This document shows, one piece after another, positions 56,401 through 64,000 of a stretch of 64,000 bases of DNA. Each line of letters opens with the position of its first letter. The first letter of the stretch is position 1. Source of the stretch: Allolobophora icterica (taxonomy: Eukaryota; Annelida; Clitellata; Crassiclitellata; Lumbricidae); NCBI GenBank assembly GCA_963556255.1, contig OY744613.1, positions 49,809,745 to 49,873,744 of the forward strand. The letters are read 5' to 3'. Below the pieces are notes generated by a model. The model was not told the DNA's origin. It saw nothing but the letters and a program-made list of their open reading frames with translations, and made no database searches. The translations under genes were made by a program, and so were the position numbers.

Positions 56401-59400
56401 TTTTTTTTTCCATACGATAAAGTCAATTTTGCATAATGTTTATAATGTTCTACAGCGAAGAATGAAAGGTTATGAAAACGAACATGTTAATCCGATACAG
56501 TCAATCATGCATAATGTTCATAATGTTCTTGCTTAATGTTCATAATGTTCTACACCGAAGACTGGAAAGGTTCAGAACTACACTTGTAGATGTAAATTAT
56601 GTGCGATGCCGAGGTTTCATTGAGGTTCTTGGTGCTAGTCATCCAACCAACTGGAAGTTAATAGAGGGCCTACAGAAAGAACAGAGCATGGACGAGTTGA
56701 AAAATTAACACTAGGCTTATATCGCTGATCAACACTCAACAGCCTGAACCGGGCCGGCGAAACTACAGATACACAGCCGACCGTATCAAGGCCATCATCA
56801 TCGAATACGCGGACCGTCCTTTGTTGGATTATCTTTGTGGCATCGCACATAACTTACATCTACAAGTGTGGTTCTGAACCTTTTAAATCTTCGTTTTTGA
56901 ACATTATGAACATTATTGTAGGCAGGGGCGGATCTAGACTTTTTCTTTACGGGGGGCGATTTCGTGGACGTTCAAGATCAAAGGAATTAAAATTAAAATA
57001 ACTTATCAAGTTAATAGTTTATCAACCTTATATCATGTTACAACACAAATTCGAGTCTTCTGTTTCCAATATTTGCAAAGGCTTAATAATGATCACATGA
57101 CATTTAGTACAGTATACCAACTTTTAAATTTTAAAATATGAAGAAAAACATTTTTTTGGACTCTTAGGGGGGCGATCGCCCAAATCGCCCCCCTCTGGAT
57201 CCGCCACTGATTGTAGGGACCTGCGAATCATAAATTTTTCGTCGAATCGAATCTCGAATCGAATCGGGGGTAAAGATTCGAATTCGAATCGAATCTCGAA
57301 TCGAATCGGCGGGTACCATATTTGATATTCATGTGGTGTGCACTTGATAGCACAGGCGAACCACTGTCAGTATCAATATATTAATTACTTTTCTGCAGTT
57401 TCAAAATCAATTAAACTAAACATTAAGCTAAGTAACAGAATTAACAATAGCACAAATAATTTATGAGTTAAGTAAGTAAGTAAATATATTCTTTATTGTA
57501 CCAATTGCACAACCGCACTTTGGTGTAGGCCTACATACATTAAAGCCTGTCATGGACAACTTCTTTTTAACAGATAGCCGCCCTAAGATTTTAAGGGCAG
57601 CTCTGTGGCCGTATGCAGTGGCGTCACTAGGGGTGTGCGGGGGTGCGGACCGCACCGGGTGACACCCTCAGAGGGGGTGACACCCAACATGAGAAAATTA
57701 AGAAATTTTTTTAAGGTGAGCTCATCACTTTTTTGGGAGACGAATTCCAGTCAAAAAAGGTGAAGAGGTAATGGCATCGTGGTTGGAGACCGGGGAAAAA
57801 AAGGATGTAAGAAGTAAAAACCAGGCAAATGACTTAAAAAAAGGTCATAAACTTTTTGGGGAGATGAAACCCCTAAAAAAAAGGTCATAAGTTTTTTCGG
57901 AGACGAATTCCTAAAAAAGATCATCACTTTTTTGAGGGTGACACCATGACTGACCGCACCGTGTGACACCAGCCCTAGTGACGCCACTGGCCGTATGCCA
58001 ATCACAGGCTAATTTTTGCAGATTAATTTTCCCCAGAAAGTGAGACAATATTAATTTTACTCAAAATAAATATTGCAGAATAACTTTTCTGGTACAATGC
58101 TAATAAAAAAAGACATCAAGGGCCGGTCCAAAGGTCCCAGAGGCTGGATCTGGCCCGCAGGCCGTATGTTGCCCACCTCTGATCTAAGCGGAGTATAAAT
58201 AATATTCTAATTATAAGCACCATTTTCGTGCCAGAGGGTTTGCTGCCGTCAGGTGCCGCGTTGCAGGCAGAAATTCAACAACCATTCCACGAGCAGTAAA
58301 CAATTACAACAATTAGTTGTCAACAAAGTGCGTCAAGTCTAATCATTTTTCCCAAAAACGATTCGAAATTTTTTCGAATCTTGACATCATTTTCAAATCG
58401 AATCGAATACCGCCGCCCGATTCGTTTTCGAATCGAATATCGAAGCTTCGCAGGTCCATACATTATTGATTAATATTAAAAACATTAAGCAAGAACAGTA
58501 TGAACATTATGCATGATTCACTGTATCGGATTAACATGTTCGTTTTCCTAACCTTTCATTCTTTGCTCTCTTTCAGTATTATTGATATTTGACATTTTGC
58601 GAACACTTTGTTATGACCGCGCGCTATGTTTTGTGCGCGGTTTTAAACGGCGCGGTTTTGCGCGCGCGGTTTTGAACGTATACCGGAACCTAGTATGGTG
58701 CCTCTGGCATATGCTGCAACATATACGACTTCTGTCGGCTTCTATAATAGGATGGATTACAGCTGGCACAAACGAGGGTCACCTGGGCGCTGAACGATAA
58801 ATTACGTCGCATGACCCAATCTCTCGCAATTGGTAGAAGCAGCACTTGCGAAGGAAGTTCACGTGATCCGCCATCACTTCGCCCAGAACTACACCCAGGT
58901 TGCGAACGACGAGCTATAGATTCCAATAAAATAATGTGGTATGTCTTTGTCGGAATCAACCACGGCCGATTAGATGACACACATTTCTAAATTTCCGCCT
59001 GAGTGGCCCGGACAGAAGATGGCAATGCGAGTGCCTCAGATGGGTGACAAGTGGATAACAGTTGTAGGCCTACGCGGTCGGCATATTCGTCAATCCGGGC
59101 TCCCAGAGAAGTGACGAGTTGAGTAAAATCAGCCGTGTTGACGATGTAATTGTAACACTACATTATAATATAATTATGTAGCAGCGTCAGATTAGGGTGA
59201 GAGGAACACAAGATATCACATCAAGTAAGTTAAACGCCAGTGTAAATTAACTAGCTTAAGCTTATTCTAAGCCCTGTATTAATTAACTATTCAACAAAAC
59301 ACTTGAAAAGTCGTGTATCCGCAACAGTTATGAAGCGGCCCGCTTACTGAGCCTTCCGCAAACGCTTAAAGACCGCATTATTTCCCACTCGTTCTGAGTT

Positions 59401-61320
59401 ATCCGGCCTAGAGCGTCTCTGACGAGTTTTTTTTCTAAGTGGCGCTTCATAAATTCCCAGCTACAGTAACAATGAGACGAAATGCGATTTGAGTAAAGGA
59501 GGGAACAAACCAAAGACCAGCTTATTTTCATTCTTTCTTTTTTATGATAAATTTTGTTTCTGGTTGCTTTATGCTCATTTTACAATATCATATGCTGGTG
59601 TGTAAGAAGTATAGAGACCTGCATTAGAATTAATTTGTTATGCTGAAACGATATGATGTAATAGAGAATTACTGCAGACACTAAAGAGATAGATGCCTCA
59701 TTTTTTCTCTCTGGTCTTCTTGCAACCGGACTTGAGCCTTTATTTGGTATAAGTGTACATCTCCTCTGACACGATACAGTGTTCGTGAGTGCGCAGAGGC
59801 CCGGCGCTTAATTCTTAAGCATAGCTTTAGAAATGTCAACTTTACGATTAAAGTTGCGAGTTACGTAACTGCAACCTACTCACACGCGCTTTGTAAGGCA
59901 ATCCCTGAATTCGAGTCAATCTTACAGCTACAGGCAGCTGAAAAAGAAGTGTAACATAGGTGACAATGTTTTACACTTTTATCTCCACGAATAGTAGTTG
60001 ATGCTGCGCAATAAAGTTAAGTAGGCCTAATTTAGAATTGGCTTGATTTGTTTAGAGCGAGATCCCTCGATTGTAGTAATCAACTCATCAGGAGTAGTTG
60101 CAGAAGACAAAGTTACGATGTCTTACACAGTGAGATACAACACTTCAACTGCATCGTCTCTAACTCCGACCATTCAACCTGTTCTCACATGGACAGATTC
60201 CGATGGAAAGATCGTCTCTATTTCCAATACACCTGGGACCAATTCAGTTACTTCTAGTATTTCATTAACAGCTGAACGACAAGCGATACGACCATATACG
60301 TGTGACATATCATACAAGATTAATTGGCCTTCACCACCAACTGGACTCTCATTCGCGAGCAACACTCCTAACAGCGTCTCAATCCCACTTCGCACTCCAG
60401 CTATCGACGTCTCGTGTAAGCATCTTACTTTTATTGTTACACCCGACATGAACCAATGCATTTATAATTTTACATATGTTTATTCGTAGGCCCTACGTGT
60501 GTCTGTATGCATGAATTTCCGCGCAGATATTCAATAAACTTATAGAGCCTCTTAAATTTCCAAATTGGACATTGACGTAATTACCGCTTTTCAGTGGACA
60601 AAGGAATCGACCAGAGTGATATTAGAATAAGAGGGCAATGTTCTTAGGACTTTTATCTGCGTCATTTTTTCGTGAGTCCTTTAGATTAATATTGGATGCA
60701 TCAGTTTTAGATAAGCACGCGCAGTGCTTATATTCCAGGACACCGTGTATATTTTGTACTCGACTTTTCTGGTTTTAGTCGTATTGTCACTTTCCGTTTT
60801 GGCGCCACTGACTTATGACTTGGATATTTTCATAGAAGTTTAGCCGGTTTTTTTACAAGTTGGTTCTCTCTACAAATTAAAGTTAAATGTTCGTACCCTC
60901 AGCATAATTCTATGCCTAGCATTCCTGTGACCTGAAAAACGTGGCCTATACATTCTTCCTGCTACAGAACTTGAGTCGGCTATGCCTTATAGTTATATTT
61001 CAAAGGGTCGTAAAATAGTTAGTTGCGTTTCCTTATGTCAATTGTATTTTGTGAAATATATCGCTTTGTAACAGATGGCCCGGAGATACAATCTCTAAGG
61101 AGGAGTTCGAAAGTGCCTATTTGCCCGGGTTACACAGTTATGATTACATGTAATGCATCAGCGAATCCTTCAGCAACTTATTCTTGGATTGGTCCAAACT
61201 CACGCAATTACAGTGGAGCAACAATTGCAGCTGACATAAACGGTGTCTACACTTGTACTGCATCGAATGTCATTCAGGGATCAATACACTCGGATACAAA
61301 TGAAACAACACTTAATGTGT
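53360..61320 (+). CDS. Gene D: receptor paralogue, 3' part beyond the window
   Basis: Exons 53360-53414 (signal), 55850-56173 (V-like Ig), 60056-60415 (second Ig) and 61075-61320 (third Ig) are all joined in phase 1. Exon sizes 55, 324, 360 and 246 nt equal or nearly equal those of gene C. I found no stalk, membrane or tail exon in 61321-64000; in gene B the stalk lies 1.2 kb and the membrane exon 2.6 kb after the third Ig, so they may lie just outside. A secreted form ending early is the alternative. Orientation opposes gene C. Confidence 0.78.
54009..55245 (+). mobile_element. tRNA-derived SINE (family 2) split by a hAT element
   Basis: The head TAGTGTAGTGGTTAGCGATA, B-box GGTTCAAATCC (54036-54046) and AAATTTGGTTCGAAATTTCT run to 54149. 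The body resumes at 55128 (GAAGTCACACTTCA, CATGGCTACCTCAGGACTGG). The split is exactly at the hAT insertion. Confidence 0.88.
54150..55127. mobile_element. hAT-type nonautonomous element, 978 bp
   Basis: Perfect 8-bp duplication CGTAGATG (54142-54149, 55128-55135) and perfect 12-bp ends CAGGGCCTACTA and TAGTAGGCCCTG. GGAAGCAGACTGCTTCC near the left end is a palindrome. The right part is GGGGA-rich. Readings within it are low complexity. Confidence 0.94.
55850..56173 (+). CDS. Gene D first Ig domain (V-like)
   Basis: Acceptor AATCTTGTAG, donor AATAG|GTAGGC, 324 nt, phase 1 to 1. It reads [91 protein letters not shown]. Closest to gene C. Confidence 0.92.
56923..57209. mobile_element. hAT-type MITE, 287 bp, inserted in the tip of another hAT
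   Basis: Perfect 8-bp duplication ATTGTAGG (56915-56922, 57210-57217). Ends CAGGGGCGGATCTAGA and CTCTGGATCCGCCACTG. Confidence 0.93.
57466..58018 (-). mobile_element. LINE 3' fragment with TTAC tail, split by a MITE
   Basis: The minus strand reads GHRAALKILGRLSVKKKLSM, then ATTGGTACAATAAAGAATAT and TTAC repeats (57466-57483). It continues across the MITE, at 57998-58018. Confidence 0.7.
57616..57989. mobile_element. hAT-type MITE, 374 bp, nested in the LINE fragment
   Basis: Perfect 8-bp duplication GCCGTATG (57608-57615, 57990-57997). Ends CAGTGGCGTCACTAGGG and CCCTAGTGACGCCACTG are a perfect 17-bp inverted pair. A related fragment is at 4330-4432. Confidence 0.95.
60056..60415 (+). CDS. 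Gene D second Ig domain (no B-strand Cys)
   Basis: Acceptor TTTGTTTAG, donor TCGT|GTAAGC, 360 nt, phase 1 to 1. It reads [66 protein letters not shown]. Nearly identical to gene C, including loss of the B-strand Cys. The minus-strand reading of the same bases is a shadow. 58625-60055 is intron with no other exon seen. Confidence 0.92.
61075..61320 (+). CDS. Gene D third Ig domain (C2-like)
   Basis: Acceptor TTTGTAACAG, donor TGTGT|GTAAGT, 246 nt, phase 1 to 1. It reads PEIQSLRRSSKVPICPGYTV, MITCNASANPSATYSWIGPN, YSGATIAADINGVYTCTASN. Canonical Cys-Trp-Cys and the extra Cys in VPICPG. Confidence 0.92.
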
Positions 61321-64000
61321 GTAAGTTATTTTACGTGTCTTTAACTCGAATCTTTTTTGTAGGCCCTAATGCTTTTATCGGACAAAACTAAATTTACAGT
61401 GTTTATCATGGGTGACAGAGTTATGATGTTTGATTTTATTTTCTTCTCATCTTTGCCTTACGCTTTATTTCGTGTCTTTCAATTCATGTGAAATGCGTTT
61501 CTACAAGAGCTCTCACTGTAAGCCAAAAATATACGCAAACGTTTTTAAAACCTTTCTGTTTATTATTATGAAAACGCTAAAAGGGCAACATGCTTTGCGA
61601 TGCATCTCTGAGCTCTTTATTCGCCAATATACGAATCATTTCTTGTCAAATTTTCCTTCCACTTCACAAATCTTAATTAGTCTTTTAATGTGTATCTGTT
61701 TTTAATAGTACATAGGCCTACTCTATTCTAATCCGACAAATTCTATAGCGCCTGATACACAAAGCGTCGTCTGCTCGTAAATAAACTGTTCGATTGCCAT
61801 CACAATAGACCGGACGGAACTAATGAAGATTTATGATCCTTCTCAGCTCTGAAGATAGGTTAAAATTGTGGGAAATCGTTTCAAAATAGATGGAACTTCA
61901 GTTGAGACCAAAACGAATAGAAACCCGAATTACATCTATTATAATCAAACACTGAATGAAAACACACGAGACTCGGATTTAGTCTTCCTTCTAGAGTATA
62001 GTCCATAGCCTATAGAGCTTTGCATAAGACTATGTGGAATATTAATCAGAGTAGGATTAGAACATATTCAAATCACAGCCATAACAGCAGTCTTGCGGTA
62101 GTACAAATATTTGTAGATAACAATAATTATTATTGTTTATTTAGTTGGCGACCTTCACTATATGTGGCCCGCATAATTCTAACCTTACACTGTTCAAAAT
62201 AACACAAAACCACATGACAATGCAATTGGTAAATGTCGTAAAATATACCAGCAATAGTTCTTCGGCCGAATTGCAATATAAAGTCTTATTTCAAATGGCT
62301 TTACACATTTAATAGTAAAAGTTGACATGCGTTAGATAAAGTGAGCTAATGTTCAAAGTGTATGATTTACTAAATGCTTATTTGAATAAAATAGCATTCG
62401 TTAACGAATGTGCTACTGAATTTGAAGAGAATAAAGGCAGTTTCGTTCAGTATAATTCAAGTAGAAAATGTTTAGCGGAAGAATAGGTTGCGTACTATAT
62501 TTAAAGAAATTAACTTCATCGATTAATAACATAAAATTATAGGCGCAAGTCCATAAGCTGGAATTTTGTTTGCGTGTCATAAAGTTTCAGTTCCACCTTT
62601 AAATTCTGAGATGCTTTGAAAGAAAATTTAGTTGGAAAAAGGTAGGAATCAAGTGAAGAGTTTTAATAATTCAATAGCAAAGTTGATTATCTTTAAAAGT
62701 GGCCATCTTCACTTGAATGTTGACTTAATCTACCATGTTCAGCCGTTGGTAAATCCCATAAACGTAAATAAAATTTACACGAAAGCGTTCGAGAGTTTCT
62801 TAAAATACGGTAAACGAAAGATCAGATGCTAAATCACTTCTTTCGCAAAGTACGGGGAAATGAGAATAAGAATGAACCCACTTGCGATTTATTACAATAA
62901 GAATGCAAGCTAAACGCATATTTCTCACTTAAACATTTTATCCGGTGATGTTCTACGGAGTGTAACATTTGTTTAATGCAAATTAAATGATACTATGCAA
63001 CTGACATTATTTGGTAATGATTGGTTAAGACATAAACTGTTCTTGTGCCTCTTGTCAATTAATTCTATATTACGTTAAATTACATTTTATCTTGTCTGGG
63101 CATAACTGTCAGTTTTCACAGTTACTAACTGAATAGAATAGTCTATTAGACACAATGTAACATTAATTCTACAATGTATATTCTTGATTCATTTTTCATG
63201 GCTGTCGCATTGATTGCCGTACGAAACCAAATAGTATGTAAGTATACAATATTCTTTACATTCGCCGTAGTGTTAAATTTACGCTATGAAGGAGATTTCT
63301 GAGTGTCCTTCTATGTTTTATGGTTTTCATCGTATCGTTAACGCACTTTTGAACGGACATACCACATGAAGTTAAATCATGCATGTTTGACAATGTCAGG
63401 CTGGAGCTTCCATACAGGTCCTGGCCGGAATATAACTAATTCTGTGACACAATTGCAAAACCAGTCTTTAGAGTGGAATTACCGATTGTAGGACATAATC
63501 CCCTTTGACATAATCCCCCGGACAAAATCCCAATCTGTGCAATAAGCCTATTCTACATTTAATTGATAAACCTTAATTGCCCTCTATTTGTTGGTAGTGT
63601 CAGGTTGTTAATGTTGCAAAGGTGTACACAAAAGACTTGTTAATGTCATCCATGTGTTAACTAAAGACTTGTTAGTGTCATTCAGTTCTAAAGTTTAAAA
63701 ACACTGTGGGTGCTCATACGGGCGCTGCCTCGGGATGAGGGCATGGTCAATACAGCGTTAGTGCAGGATTCGTGAGGTCAGCTGCCCAAAAAGCGGGTCA
63801 GGAGAAGCGCCAAGCAGCTAAAGGCCCGTGTGATGCAGCTGTGCCAAGATTGGTTTTGAAGAAAATCCATCGAAGAAACGCTGCACGGACTTGGACACAA
63901 CATTCGCTTTTATATATCTTGTAGAGCTTTGAGACAAACTTTGGACAACTATAGAATAAAAAACTTTTCCATTGCTTTGTACTATTAGACTAATTGTTAA
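61321..64000. other. Gene D intron or downstream region, no exon found
   Basis: I looked for a stalk exon (ND-x-C), a membrane exon (AIVLGS core) and a YxxL tail and saw none. A short repeat-like piece with GACATAATCCCC and GGACAAAATCCC is at about 63495-63535. A small hydrophobic reading at 63180-63230 (ILDSFFMAVALIAVRNQI) lacks convincing splice sites. Confidence 0.5.

Larger units (their letters stand above)
56919..58460. mobile_element. hAT-type element nested in the MULE arm
   Basis: 8-bp duplication CATTATTG (56911-56918, 58461-58468). Ends TAGGGACCTGCGAA, split after TAGG by another insertion, and TTCGCAGGTCCATA. AATCGAATCGAAT-type repeats lie inside both ends. The inner part holds hAT-like end sequence GGCCCGCAGGCCGTATGTTG (58155) and a LINE fragment. 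Confidence 0.8.
56380..58622. mobile_element. Mutator-like (MULE) element with long inverted ends
   Basis: Arms of over 150 bp: GAACATGTTAATCCGATACA at 56480 is mirrored by TGTATCGGATTAACATGTTC at 58523, and ACACTTGTAGATGTAAATTA at 56580 by the inverse at 56850. The outer ends are near CGCGCTGTCATAAC and GTTATGACCGCGCG. The core reads SHPTNWKLIEGLQKEQSMDE, like the C-terminal part of MULE-domain transposases. Nested insertions split the right arm. Confidence 0.7.

Noticed and set aside
60174..60461. Minus-strand open reading of 95 codons opposite the gene D second Ig exon
   Set aside because: It is the antisense shadow of a real exon; the same shadow occurs opposite the gene C exon (48359-48628) and the gene B exon (31283-31597).
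63180..63235. Possible gene D membrane exon (ILDSFFMAVALIAVRNQI)
   Set aside because: Hydrophobic stretch too short, no convincing acceptor, and no similarity to the B or C membrane exons.

Overview
This window looks like intron-rich, AT-rich nuclear DNA from a marine invertebrate animal, plausibly a deuterostome such as an echinoderm or a relative. That guess rests on short symmetric phase 1-1 immunoglobulin (Ig) exons, L2/CR1-type LINEs, tRNA-derived SINEs, many hAT and other DNA transposons, and strong excess of the octamer TAGGCCTA. No single sequence fixes the species. Nothing prokaryotic, viral or organellar was seen.

The gene content is a cluster of paralogous Ig-superfamily receptors whose exons I assembled by eye from splice sites, reading phase and paralogue comparison. 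Gene A (+, 389-6012, perhaps to 14248; 5' end outside the window) contributes two candidate transmembrane exons and two sets of tyrosine-rich cytoplasmic-tail exons. Gene B (-, 37469 to 25538) and gene C (-, 51535 to 44003) look complete: signal peptide, V-like Ig, divergent second Ig, C2-like third Ig, short stalk with one Cys, transmembrane helix, and a roughly 50-residue tail with two YxxL motifs (VYQEL, IYAQL). Their seven coding exons join in frame to 429 and 430 residues. Gene D (+, 53360 to beyond 61320) has the signal and three Ig exons; its stalk, membrane and tail exons are probably beyond the right edge. C and D are head to head, 1.8 kb apart, with related introns, so they look like an inverted duplication. 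B and C share exon structure, 5' flank and 3' flank, so they look like a tandem duplication.

The domain plan and the ITIM-like tails suggest inhibitory or SH2-recruiting cell-surface receptors, perhaps immune or allorecognition receptors. That function is inference; ligands and signalling partners cannot be read from this DNA.

Most of the rest is mobile DNA and simple repeats. 1-6 kb: gene A exons among LINE and SINE pieces. 6-12.4 kb: a decayed hydrophobic-protein remnant, tandem repeats, one minus-strand LINE and a long decayed L2 LINE. 12.7-14.3 kb: second tail cassette. 14.8-18.8 kb: tandemly duplicated noncoding block split by a repeat-rich insertion. 19.4-24.6 kb: LINEs, SINE, palindromes and two large trinucleotide repeats. 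25.5-37.5 kb: gene B, with introns full of LINE and hAT insertions. 39.3-42.2 kb: a foldback-like element holding a TTAA-flanked transposon. 44-51.5 kb: gene C. 53.4-64 kb: gene D, whose second intron carries a Mutator-like element nested several levels deep.
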